In this document: positions 52,090 to 60,207 of the stretch, in pieces
How positions within the stretch are numbered: position 1 is the stretch's first letter
How the letters are laid out: every line of letters begins with the position of its first letter
From: Phycisphaerales bacterium UBA2421
Lineage (GTDB): Bacteria; Planctomycetota; Phycisphaerae; Tepidisphaerales; Tepidisphaeraceae
Direction of reading: 5' to 3'
NCBI GenBank assembly: GCA_002343075.1
Contig: DDRH01000051.1
Location: forward strand, 169,111 to 233,110
DNA length: 64,000 bases
The notes under the pieces: model-generated
What the model was told of the DNA's origin: nothing
Databases searched by the model: none
Seen by the model: the letters and a program-made list of their open reading frames with translations, nothing else
Position numbers and translations under genes: made by a program

Positions 52090-52872
52090 ATGTTGGAACA
52101 CTTGGAAAGCCGCCGCCTGTTGGCCGCGCAACTCGTCGGCACGGTGCTGACCATCACCGGCACCGCTGGCGATGACGTGATCGAGTTTGCGCGTCGAGGT
52201 GGCGGATTTAAGGTCTTTGAACGGATCGGAAACAGCGTCTCGGAATCAAGCTGGGACTACTCGGCCATTTCCCGCGTGATCGTCAATGCCGGCAACGGTA
52301 ACGATCGCGTGATCGTGGGCAGGCTCGCAGTCCATGTGGAACTTAACGGCGGGGCCGGAAACGACACGCTTTCGGCCGGCGGAGGCAATGACACCATCCG
52401 CGGCGGCGACGGCAATGATGACATGTTCGGCGGCGATGGCCGCGACTTGCTCATCGGCGGGGCCGGCGCCGATACCATGCTAGGGGGTGGGTCACGCGAT
52501 GTCGTCGATTACAGCGACCGCACCGCCAACCTCGTCATCACCCTCGGAATCACCGCGGACGATGGGGAAGCGGGCGAAAATGACCTTGTCGCAACCGATA
52601 TTGAGGTGGTGGTCGGCGGCAGCGGGGATGACCACATCTCCACCGCATCAGGCCGGTCCGTATCACTCTACGGCGCCGCTGGAAACGATACCCTCATCGG
52701 CGGGTCCGGCCCCGACCTGCTCGAAGGGGGGCCAGGCCGCGACTTCATGTCCGGTCAAGCCGGAAACGACGTTTTCCAGGCCCAAGACGGCGAAATCGAC
52801 ACCATCGACGGGGGTTCGGGCAGCGACACGGGTGTTTTCGACGATGGCGATCTGTTCACGTCAGTCCCCTGA
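52090..52872 (+). CDS. LEPR-XLL-type secreted RTX calcium-binding protein
   Basis: An extracellular beta-roll protein. It opens with MLEHLESRRLLAAQ, the L-E-x-R-x-L-L motif typical of planctomycete surface proteins, which replaces a classical signal peptide. From about residue 67 to 250 it is built of nonapeptide G-G-x-G-x-D-x-(L/I/V)-x repeats (for example GGAGNDTLSAGGGNDTIRGG, GGAGADTML, GGSGPDLLEG) that bind calcium on folding. 260 residues. No catalytic domain is visible. A strong hairpin follows the stop. Confidence 0.85.
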   Translation: MLEHLESRRLLAAQLVGTVLTITGTAGDDVIEFARRGGGFKVFERIGNSVSESSWDYSAISRVIVNAGNGNDRVIVGRLAVHVELNGGAGNDTLSAGGGNDTIRGGDGNDDMFGGDGRDLLIGGAGADTMLGGGSRDVVDYSDRTANLVITLGITADDGEAGENDLVATDIEVVVGGSGDDHISTASGRSVSLYGAAGNDTLIGGSGPDLLEGGPGRDFMSGQAGNDVFQAQDGEIDTIDGGSGSDTGVFDDGDLFTSVP

Positions 52873-52899
52873 TCTCTACGTTCAAGCGAACAAACAGGC

Positions 52900-52935
52900 A
52901 CGCCGCGCCATTCGATCATTCGGATGGCGCGGCGT
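52900..52935 (+). terminator. Rho-independent terminator after the RTX gene
   Basis: A 15-bp stem with a single G-T wobble (ACGCCGCGCCATTCG at 52900-52914 with CGGATGGCGCGGCGT at 52921-52935) and a 6-nt loop, 27 bp past the RTX stop. The rest of 52873-53223 holds no further gene. Confidence 0.75.
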
Positions 52936-53223
52936 TCTGCATTTGGTACAAGTTCCTCTTCTCGATTCTCGATTGAGGCGCCACACGGGTCCGGTTGCTA
53001 CGCCGCTTCTGTCAGCGAAATCCCACGTCCGATAAACGGCTCAGCCCGCGCCAGTGTTAAGCGCGCACGAGCTACCCCCGCTTAATGCGCCAATTTGTTG
53101 TCGGACTGTCGCTGTATCAGATTTCTATTGGCCGATTTTCTCAGCCGGTGTAGTTTGACACTATCTCGATCGAATCGTACGGGTGCCGTCCGATCGAACG
53201 AGTTCTCTTCTGGTGGCGAACTC

Positions 53224-53424
53224 ATGATGTTGACGAGCTTGCTTAAAGGCCTGGTGATCGCGGTCGCTTCAGTCTCCCACGCCCCGGCTACCGCCCCGGC
53301 AGTGGAACCCGCCGCCAGCCAGCAACAGCTTGCCGGCCTCCCGCCTGAAGTTCGCCTCCGCAAGCTTCATCTCGTCCGGCCTGACCTTATTCCTTTTCCG
53401 ATCGCCTACGACGTCTACTGCTAG
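53224..53424 (+). CDS. Small secreted protein with a RKLHLVRPDL C-terminal block
   Basis: From ATG 53224 (MMLTSLLKG) 66 residues are encoded: a possible signal peptide (to about residue 20, SHAPATAP), a Pro/Ala/Gln linker and a conserved-looking end, PEVRLRKLHLVRPDLIPFPI then AYDVYC. I have an impression of this basic-hydrophobic end from planctomycete small proteins but cannot verify it. GGTGG is upstream of the start. The longer frame beginning at 53095 has no ribosome-binding site. Confidence 0.55.
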   Translation: MMLTSLLKGLVIAVASVSHAPATAPAVEPAASQQQLAGLPPEVRLRKLHLVRPDLIPFPIAYDVYC

Positions 53425-53474
53425 TCAAGTCCTGTCGCACCCAGTTCCGGCAAATCGCGAGCCTCAATTCCGTT

Positions 53475-54665
53475 TCAACCCAGCAAGGCACCCAGCGCAC
53501 GAATCAGCTTGCCAACTTCGTCTGAACGCGTCGATGAACCAAAACTCGCTCGTACTGTCCCCCCCAGGCTCAGCGTGTTGAGCGTTTCATGGGCGACTGC
53601 GGCGCAGTGCAGACCGGAGCGGACGAGGATGCCGAAATGGGTTTCCAATGCCATCGCCACTTCGGCAGGCGCCAGTCCTTCGATGTTAAAGCTCACCACC
53701 GCAGTACGTTGTGCAAGTTCGCGGCTGCCGTAGTGATGAAACCGTCTGTCCCGCGGCATGGTTCGTTCGAACAACTCCACCAGTTCCGCTTCGTGTGCCC
53801 GAACCGATTCAACCCCGCGACTCAACAACCACTCTGCAGCGGCGGCCAGCCCGGCGATTCCCGGCAGATTCAGGCTTCCGGCTTCAAACTGATGCGGCAT
53901 AACCCGCGGGTGGTGCAGCGACTCGCTTTCGGAGCCCGTTCCGCCCGTGCGAAACGCCCGGATTTGCGATTCAACTCCCGGGCAGACGTATAAAACGCCT
54001 GTGCCCAGCGGCCCGAGCAGCCCCTTGTGGCCGGGCGCCGCTAGCAAGTCGATCCCCATCGCCTGCACGTCGATCGGCAGATGTCCTGCGGTTTGAGCCG
54101 CATCAACAAGCAGCAACACCCCCGCCGATTGGGTAACGCGCGAGATCGACTCGATCGGTTGGATGGTGCCAGTCACGTTGCTGGCGTGCGGGACGGCGAC
54201 CAGGCGCGTTTCAGGCCGAATGGCATCGCGAATCGCATCCGCATGAACTCGACCGGTTTGTGCGTCGGCGCGGACCATTGTTACCGTTGCAGCACCCCGA
54301 GCGACGCAATCGTTGATTGGCCGCACAACCGAGTTGTGATCCATCGATGTACAGACAAAATGGCTGGGTTGTCCCGGCTGCACAGCCCCGTGAATGGCGA
54401 TGTTCAATGCGTCGGTGCAGTTCTGTGTGAACGCAATACAATCGGACGATGGCGCATTGAATAACCGCGCGATCTTCCGCCGACAGTTGGCGACGAGATC
54501 GGTCGCTTCGGCGGACTCGAGGTATGATCCACGGCCAGCGTTGGCACCGATTTCGTTTTGATAGCGCACCATCGCCTCAATCACGCCCGGCGGCTTGGGA
54601 AAGCTGGTCGCGGCGTGATCAAGATAAATGCGGGGCTGGGCACGGGGCGCGTTTGGGCTATTCAC
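53475..54665 (-). CDS. Cysteine desulfurase / class V aminotransferase
   Basis: PLP enzyme that takes sulfur from cysteine for cluster or thio-nucleoside assembly. The 396 residues have the family start RIYLDHAATSFPKPPGV, the cofactor region NCTDALNIAI, the PLP Lys in APGHKGLLGPLGTG, and an active-site Cys in SGLHCAAVAHETL. The LGxxxFGILVRSGLHC spacing is that of the SufS/CsdA-like group 2 enzymes, here with a shorter loop. No IscU, SufU or SufBCD gene is near. Confidence 0.9.
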   Translation of the reverse strand: MNSPNAPRAQPRIYLDHAATSFPKPPGVIEAMVRYQNEIGANAGRGSYLESAEATDLVANCRRKIARLFNAPSSDCIAFTQNCTDALNIAIHGAVQPGQPSHFVCTSMDHNSVVRPINDCVARGAATVTMVRADAQTGRVHADAIRDAIRPETRLVAVPHASNVTGTIQPIESISRVTQSAGVLLLVDAAQTAGHLPIDVQAMGIDLLAAPGHKGLLGPLGTGVLYVCPGVESQIRAFRTGGTGSESESLHHPRVMPHQFEAGSLNLPGIAGLAAAAEWLLSRGVESVRAHEAELVELFERTMPRDRRFHHYGSRELAQRTAVVSFNIEGLAPAEVAMALETHFGILVRSGLHCAAVAHETLNTLSLGGTVRASFGSSTRSDEVGKLIRALGALLG

Positions 54666-54710
54666 AACACGGAAATCATAGCCCGAATGCTGGCCCGGCG
54701 CAAGATGTGT

Positions 54711-54944
54711 TCACTTCGGCAGTTGCGCCATGGACGGGGGCTGCAGCGCAACCGAAGACTGATGGATCGGCCGCAACGCACCCGCAGAATTGCGGACGCC
54801 ACTCGACGTAAACTCACCCAGGTGCCTCGCGGGGCTGGTTGGCAGCGGTACCGCTGGCGCGGTGGCGGCCGACATCGGCGCACGGGCGTAGGCTGCAGGC
54901 ATCAGAAGCCCGACAATCACTAGATAATACCGGCGTGGCGTCAT
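54711..54944 (-). CDS. Small secreted protein, unknown
   Basis: From ATG 54944 (GGGAG 5 nt upstream) 77 residues are encoded: a basic-hydrophobic signal peptide (MTPRRYYLVIVGLLMPAAY, cleavage near ARA) and a low-complexity Ala/Pro/Ser tail. No domain is recognised; opposite-strand frames overlap. The signal peptide and ribosome-binding site are the only support. Confidence 0.42.
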   Translation of the reverse strand: MTPRRYYLVIVGLLMPAAYARAPMSAATAPAVPLPTSPARHLGEFTSSGVRNSAGALRPIHQSSVALQPPSMAQLPK

Positions 54945-55030
54945 CATCGCTCCCACCGGCACATCGTCACATCAGGACGGCGTGATTAGGTTGTGGCGAT
55001 GATCCGATAATCGCGGCACTGCTGCGGCTT

Positions 55031-55798
55031 CTACCAATATGACCAGTCGCGCGTATAGAGCACATATGCCCCGAGCAGCAGGTTGGTCGTCCCGTGTGCA
55101 ATTATGCACGCCCCGATCGACCGGGTGTAAGCCAGAAGCCCGCTAATCATGATGGCCCAGACGATGCTTGTCAGCCACCAGTTGCCGTGCACAACCGCAA
55201 AGACAACCGCCACGCCAAAGAACGCCTTCCAATCGAGCTCGCCAATTCGTGCCAGCTTGAAGTCGTTGGGCGCAATGATCGACCGCCAGACAAAATCGCG
55301 CCAGAACAACTCTTCCATGATCGGCACAATAATGCTCGCCCCTATGATCCACCGCACCACAATGAACAGATTCGCTTCCGCGGGCGAGCCGAAATACTTG
55401 TAGGGGTTAAATGCATCAAACTCCGGCAACATCCATCCGGCACCGATGAAGCCGTGCGTATAAAAGTGATTGAAGTGCCACGCCGCGTCGATCGTCATCT
55501 TCGGCGCGAACAACTTGGGCAGCAACCACTGAAGGGTCTGCTGCATGCCAACCCACTGAAAGATGCCGATGATGCCGACGATCAAGCCGAGCCACCAATA
55601 GTTCCATCGAATCGGCGTGTATTGCTTCCAGAACAGCACAAGCATGACGCCGACACAAACGCACCGGGCAATGTAGGTGTGCGGGTAAAAGTCTGGGTAT
55701 CGCCCGCCAAGCCAGACGAACGCAAGAAAGGCAAACATGGGCAGCATGTACGCCCAGTCATCGCCTACCAACGCACCGCGCTTTTCCGTTGCAATCAT
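55031..55798 (-). CDS. CPBP-family (CAAX-like) intramembrane protease, exosortase-associated type
   Basis: Membrane glutamic-type protease family with about eight helices. The catalytic signature EELFWRDFVWR (E-E-x-x-x-R) follows a helix (ASIIVPIM), with His residues in FAVVHGNWW and IIAHGTTNLLLG as expected for the Abi/CPBP family. The layout and tryptophan-rich loops resemble the exosortase-associated CAAX-related proteins (TIGR03008-like, from memory). 255 residues from ATG 55798 (MIATEKRG); a start at 55837 is possible. PEP-CTERM substrates are at 15960 and 60208, but no exosortase lies nearby. Confidence 0.85.
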   Translation of the reverse strand: MIATEKRGALVGDDWAYMLPMFAFLAFVWLGGRYPDFYPHTYIARCVCVGVMLVLFWKQYTPIRWNYWWLGLIVGIIGIFQWVGMQQTLQWLLPKLFAPKMTIDAAWHFNHFYTHGFIGAGWMLPEFDAFNPYKYFGSPAEANLFIVVRWIIGASIIVPIMEELFWRDFVWRSIIAPNDFKLARIGELDWKAFFGVAVVFAVVHGNWWLTSIVWAIMISGLLAYTRSIGACIIAHGTTNLLLGAYVLYTRDWSYW

Positions 55799-55851
55799 AA
55801 GTGGGATGTCTTTACCACCAAGCCGCCGGGAGACCAAGCGGGTGGGGTCGG

Positions 55852-57009
55852 TTACCGTGCTGCCCGGAGGATGGCCATGCTCGCGGTGTGGCCGTGCATG
55901 AAATTCTTTCCCCCGACCGGTCCTAGCTCGCCGGCGGCAAAAAATCCGGCCACCGGTATGTTTCCCAGTATCTCGTGCGTCATGGCGATATCATGACACG
56001 ATTGAGGAAACATGCGCGTTCCCCTTCCATTGCACCCAAAAAGCAAAGCGCAAGCCACAGCAGGTCTCGCCGCGGCGGCCTGCAGCATTTCCCTCAGGTC
56101 TTCATCAGCCGTTTGCGCGTCGCGAACCTGAAACTGGACCGTCTGCCCGACGCGCACATAGTCCGCCAGGGCAATCGCGCCCGTCTCCTGATCGAGTTGC
56201 ATCACATTTCTGATCAGAAAGTCGCCTCTACCGAACTGATCACGATATTCGCTGATGGCCCTGCCGATGTATAACCCATATCGGAGCAGTTGTTTGTCGT
56301 CCTCGCTCATCGAGTCGAGCACATCGCGCAGCTGGTTGAGCGCCGGTTTCCCGCCGAGCTGTTCAATGATGTTTTTGCTGGCCTTGGTGACGACAAACCG
56401 CTCGCCAACGGGCCGGCAACCCTGGCTCACGAGCGATTCAACCTCTAGTTCGCCGTGCAACGCTACGCCTACAAAGCCACTATCGACAACGCGGTTGTTC
56501 ACAAACAGCCGGTTCTCCCCCGGCCGCCGCGCCGCCGAGGCCATGCCGCCGATCAATGGTAGCGGCAAATCGTCCAGTTGCTGCATCAATGCGTCCGCCG
56601 GGCAGGTAAACGGATCGCCAACGCCGATCAAGGCGCGCGATTCTTCGCCATGCCCAAGGCGCTCGATCAGGTTTACCTGATCGCCGAGCAGATCATGCCA
56701 TTCGTTATCGGAAATGTGGATGGCGCTCAGGCGCACTTCGGGCATCGTGCCAGCGAGCAGCGAAATGCCGGGCGAGCGTTCGATCTCCCGATCACCGCCG
56801 ATCACCCCTTCGCCGGCGCACCCCACGAGCGTTTGCGGATCTAGCTCGGTATTGACCCGATCTACAATCCACTCGGCCTCACTGGCATGTGCCGCCGTGA
56901 TGAAGAGCATCGCGAGATCAATCGATTCGCGCGATTTCACCTGGTCAATCACCCGCGTAACGGCCTCAGCGGTGTTGGGTGCGTCGGAAACTGCGGACAG
57001 GAAGTGCAT
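55852..57009 (-). CDS. FIST domain sensor protein
   Basis: A ligand-sensing protein of the FIST family, which in other bacteria is linked to amino-acid sensing and signalling. The 385 residues cover the FIST_N domain (about 25-205, LVGCAGEGVIGGDREIE) and FIST_C (about 225-370, FGCNGRGTRMFPQSCHD, with IPVAGFFAAGELGPVGGKNFMHG). The Cys/His pair at FGCNGRGxxMF...C-H-D is characteristic. No kinase or GGDEF domain is attached. It begins 19 bp past the lipB stop. Confidence 0.9.
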   Translation of the reverse strand: MHFLSAVSDAPNTAEAVTRVIDQVKSRESIDLAMLFITAAHASEAEWIVDRVNTELDPQTLVGCAGEGVIGGDREIERSPGISLLAGTMPEVRLSAIHISDNEWHDLLGDQVNLIERLGHGEESRALIGVGDPFTCPADALMQQLDDLPLPLIGGMASAARRPGENRLFVNNRVVDSGFVGVALHGELEVESLVSQGCRPVGERFVVTKASKNIIEQLGGKPALNQLRDVLDSMSEDDKQLLRYGLYIGRAISEYRDQFGRGDFLIRNVMQLDQETGAIALADYVRVGQTVQFQVRDAQTADEDLREMLQAAAARPAVACALLFGCNGRGTRMFPQSCHDIAMTHEILGNIPVAGFFAAGELGPVGGKNFMHGHTASMAILRAAR

Positions 57010-57028
57010 ACCCGCATGATAGCGGCTA

Positions 57029-57727
57029 TCACGCCGACTTTCGCCGCGCTTCCAAAGCTAGGGAAAGGTTGGCAGCGAGCCGAGCCTTGACATGCGCCAT
57101 CGGGGGGCAACTTTCGCCAAGAATCTGCTGCATTGATGTCACCGACTTGTCAGCGATGCCGCAGGGAACAATGAGATCGTAGTACGACAGGTCGGTGGTC
57201 ACGTTCAGTGCCAGTCCGTGGAGCGTCACACCCTGCTTCACACGCACACCAAATGCGCAGACCTTGCTCAATGTTCGGGGCAAGTCTGCACCGGACCCCA
57301 GGGCGTGATGTGGAGGCAGATTCACCCAGACGCCGATTCCGGCGTCGTCGGTTTGTCCCGTGATATGAAAATCACTGAGGGTCTGAATGACGACATCCTG
57401 CAACAGCCGAACATATGCGCCGACGGAGAGTTTGAAATCGATGATCTTGATGATCGGATAGGCCACCAACTGCCCCGGCCCATGAAAAGTGATATCCCCC
57501 CCGCGGTCGGTCTGGACAAACTCGATCCCCCGTTGCTCAAGAACCTCGGCTGACGCTCGCAGATTTGTCACCCCAAGCGTCTCTCCGCGACGGCCCATGG
57601 TGATGACCGGAGAATGTTCGACCAGAACAAACGCAGCTTCGCCACCTTCGACTATCTCTGAGTGCAGACGTTCCTGTTCTGACCAGGCTTGGCGGTAAGA
57701 AAGATGGTGGAGTTCGATGACTCTCAA
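57029..57727 (-). CDS. lipB: Lipoyl(octanoyl) transferase
   Basis: Transfers octanoyl groups from acyl carrier protein to lipoate-dependent enzymes. The start is TTG (57727) with GAGAG 6 nt upstream. The 232 residues hold RGGDITFHGPGQLVAYPI, the His and the Lys/Cys catalytic region (LNVTTDLSYYDLIVPCGIADKSVTSM) with the Cys as acyl acceptor. Length and motifs are complete. lipA is not in the window. It lies 18 bp after the small membrane gene at 57746. Confidence 0.95.
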   Translation of the reverse strand: MRVIELHHLSYRQAWSEQERLHSEIVEGGEAAFVLVEHSPVITMGRRGETLGVTNLRASAEVLEQRGIEFVQTDRGGDITFHGPGQLVAYPIIKIIDFKLSVGAYVRLLQDVVIQTLSDFHITGQTDDAGIGVWVNLPPHHALGSGADLPRTLSKVCAFGVRVKQGVTLHGLALNVTTDLSYYDLIVPCGIADKSVTSMQQILGESCPPMAHVKARLAANLSLALEARRKSA

Positions 57728-57745
57728 GTGAAACTCTCGTCGTTG

Positions 57746-57952
57746 TCACGGTGTTATCCATCGACTCTGATGGACCAGCCAAAGTAAGCTACCACCAACC
57801 GCAAGGGCTACTCCCGCAAGGATCAAGAAAAGGGTCGCTTCGAATCGATATTGACCGACATTCCTGGAGACAATCGCCACGAGCACAATTGCGATAACAA
57901 CGGATGCCCCTGCCAGGAGGGTGCAGCCGATGTAGAAGAACAGAATCTCCAT
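57746..57952 (-). CDS. Small two-helix membrane protein, translationally coupled to glgB
   Basis: ATG 57952 is 2 nt past the glgB stop. The 68 residues include a helix (MEILFFYIGCTLLAGASVVIAIVLVAIV), a short R-N-V-G-Q-Y-R-F loop, a second helix (ATLFLILAGVALAVGGSLLWLV) and a short polar end. No family is recognised. Its tight spacing between glgB and lipB supports a real gene. Confidence 0.6.
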   Translation of the reverse strand: MEILFFYIGCTLLAGASVVIAIVLVAIVSRNVGQYRFEATLFLILAGVALAVGGSLLWLVHQSRWITP

Positions 57953-57954
57953 TG

Positions 57955-60033
57955 CTACTTCGACGCCGGTACCAGCACCACCGCACACCTCGCTGGGAGG
58001 TAGATTTGTACCGACTGCTGCCGACCGTACATCGGCTCTTTCTGCCAGACATACTTCGTCGCCGGATCAATCCTTCCCTGCCCGCCGAAGGAGTTAGCAT
58101 CTGTGTCGAGCACCAGCTCATAGTCCGACTGATCCGGCACCGGAATCCGCAGGCCGGTGTATGACTCGCTCGCGTGCAGGTTGAACGCAAACACGAGCGG
58201 CCCGCGGCGGTAGACCAGTTGTTTCGTATCCTGATGACACGCCAACTGTTCGATCAGCGGGTCATTTAGCAGATTCCACTGCTCATCCAGCGTCTGCATC
58301 GCCCTATCAAAATCGTTTAACCCCTTGTAGCGCAACAGGTTATCATCGGCCAGGCTCCATTGCCGACGGGCGTAGTGGTAACTGTAGTTGTTACCCTCGC
58401 GCGGAAAATCGACCCACTCGGGGTGGCCAAACTCGTTGCCCATGAAGTTGAGATAACCCTCGCCGCTCAGGCTGAAGGTGAGAAGCCGGATGATTTTGTG
58501 CAGTGCCACCCCGCGATCGATGATCACGCTTGGCCGGTCGGCGGACATGTGCGTGTACATCTCCTTGTCCATCAACCAGAACGCGATCGACTTATCGCCC
58601 ACCAAGCTCTGATCGTGGCTTTCTACATAACCGACATGTTTCTCCCCTCGCCGACGATTGAGAAGCGTGTGCCAGATGTTGCTTAGATCCCAGTCTTCAT
58701 CCTTCTTTTCCTTCAGCGTCTTGATCCAGTAGTCTGGAACACCCATCGCCAGCCGATAATCAAACCCAAGCCCCCCTTCGCTGACAGGCCGGGCCATTCC
58801 TGCCATGCCGCTGACATCTTCCGAAATCGTGATCGCGTCCGACTTGACGGTGTGGGCCACTTCGTTGGCGAGCATCAGATAAGTAACCGCATCGGGATCG
58901 ACGTTGTCTGAAAAGTAATCGTCGTAGCCATTGAAATCGGTGCCCAGGCCATGATTTCGATAGATCATGCTTGTCACGCCGTCGAATCGGAAGCCGTCGA
59001 ATCGGTATTCCTCCAGCCAGTATCGCACGTTGCTCAACAGAAACCGCTGCACTTCATACTTGCTGTAGTCGAAGCAAAGCGAGTCCCAAGCCACATGTTG
59101 CCCGCGCGGCCCGGCGTGGAAATACTGGTAGTCGGTGCCGTCGAACTGGTTCAATCCCTCATGCGTGTTCTTCACTGCGTGGCTGTGGATGATGTCCATG
59201 ATGACGGCGAGGCCCAGCCCATGCGCCGCGTCAATGAGTTGTTTTAACTCGTCCGGTGTGCCAAAACGCGAGCTGACTGCGTAGAAATTGCTCACATGAT
59301 ACCCAAAGCTCCCGTAATACGGGTGCTCCATCACCGCCATGAGTTGAATCGCGTTGTAGCCGAGCGATTTCACGCGCGGCAACACATCCTTTGTAAACTC
59401 GGCGTACGACCCCACCCTTCCCTGCTCCACCGCCATGCCGACATGCGATTCATAAATCCGCAGGCCCCGCGATAGCTTTGGCGCACTGTGCTTCCAAGCG
59501 AATGGCTGATCAGGATTCCAGTAGACGCCCACAAACTCATTGGTTCCGTGCTGTTGCTCAACCCTGCGAATGTACGCTGGAATGCGATCCATCTGCGTGG
59601 ACTCGGCGACCACATGCACCTTGACCTTGCTGCCGTGCGTAAACTTGTCCTTGTACTTTTCATCGTCGAGAAAGATTGACCAGACGCCAAAGGTATCGCG
59701 CACCATCGGCGTAGCCATGCGATCCCAGTTATTGAAATCGCCGATCAAGCGAAGCTGCACCGCACTCGGCGCCCACTCGCGGTACCAGACACCGGGCTTG
59801 TTCCAAAGCTCACCGCGGGTGAAGCCGAAGTAGTGATGCCCCTGGCTGATCTGCCCCATCAACCCGCCGTGTGGGTCGAAGGTCTTTCTTGCCTTTTGGT
59901 AGCAGGCAAACCGCTTTCGCAGTTGCTCGGCGTAGGGTTCCAGCCACGCATCGCCGGCGATTAGCGCGGTGCCATCGGTCTGCTTACTCCAATCGATGAC
60001 TTTCGGTGCCGTCTTCGCTGCAGTTTTCATCAC
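57955..60033 (-). CDS. glgB: Glycogen branching enzyme, eukaryotic-type (GH13 subfamily 8-like)
   Basis: Makes alpha-1,6 branches in glycogen. The 692-residue protein starts MMKTAAKTAPKVIDW with a short N-terminal lead, an early CBM48-like region (QISQGHHYFGF, VWYREWAPSAVQLRLIGDFNNWD), and the catalytic barrel with YEFDGFRFDGVTSMIYRNHG-type nucleophile Asp, the acid ITISEDVSGMAGM and the third Asp in VESHDQSLVGDK. The R-F-D-G-V-T-S-M-x-Y block is that of plant, fungal and animal branching enzymes, not Escherichia coli GlgB. It has the C-terminal all-beta domain (LACHQDTKQLVYRRGPLVFAFN). First in a minus-strand run through lipB to the CPBP protease. Confidence 0.93.
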   Translation of the reverse strand: MMKTAAKTAPKVIDWSKQTDGTALIAGDAWLEPYAEQLRKRFACYQKARKTFDPHGGLMGQISQGHHYFGFTRGELWNKPGVWYREWAPSAVQLRLIGDFNNWDRMATPMVRDTFGVWSIFLDDEKYKDKFTHGSKVKVHVVAESTQMDRIPAYIRRVEQQHGTNEFVGVYWNPDQPFAWKHSAPKLSRGLRIYESHVGMAVEQGRVGSYAEFTKDVLPRVKSLGYNAIQLMAVMEHPYYGSFGYHVSNFYAVSSRFGTPDELKQLIDAAHGLGLAVIMDIIHSHAVKNTHEGLNQFDGTDYQYFHAGPRGQHVAWDSLCFDYSKYEVQRFLLSNVRYWLEEYRFDGFRFDGVTSMIYRNHGLGTDFNGYDDYFSDNVDPDAVTYLMLANEVAHTVKSDAITISEDVSGMAGMARPVSEGGLGFDYRLAMGVPDYWIKTLKEKKDEDWDLSNIWHTLLNRRRGEKHVGYVESHDQSLVGDKSIAFWLMDKEMYTHMSADRPSVIIDRGVALHKIIRLLTFSLSGEGYLNFMGNEFGHPEWVDFPREGNNYSYHYARRQWSLADDNLLRYKGLNDFDRAMQTLDEQWNLLNDPLIEQLACHQDTKQLVYRRGPLVFAFNLHASESYTGLRIPVPDQSDYELVLDTDANSFGGQGRIDPATKYVWQKEPMYGRQQSVQIYLPARCAVVLVPASK

Positions 60034-60207
60034 AGGTCATGCTACCCGAAATCTCCACCTCACCTGCACTGCGAGAGGTTGAGCCCTCAGTTTCACTGCC
60101 AACACGAGGCAGACGCATCACTTTAGTCGGTCCAGGGCGATTTTTTCCTTGACGGGGGCGACGGGATCTGCCACCTTGATATTGCTAAACCGGTTTTCTG
60201 AGGGACA

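Noticed and set aside
55094..55996. 300-codon plus-strand frame
   Set aside because: Antisense across the CPBP and FIST genes; lacks hydrophobic or domain patterns of its own.
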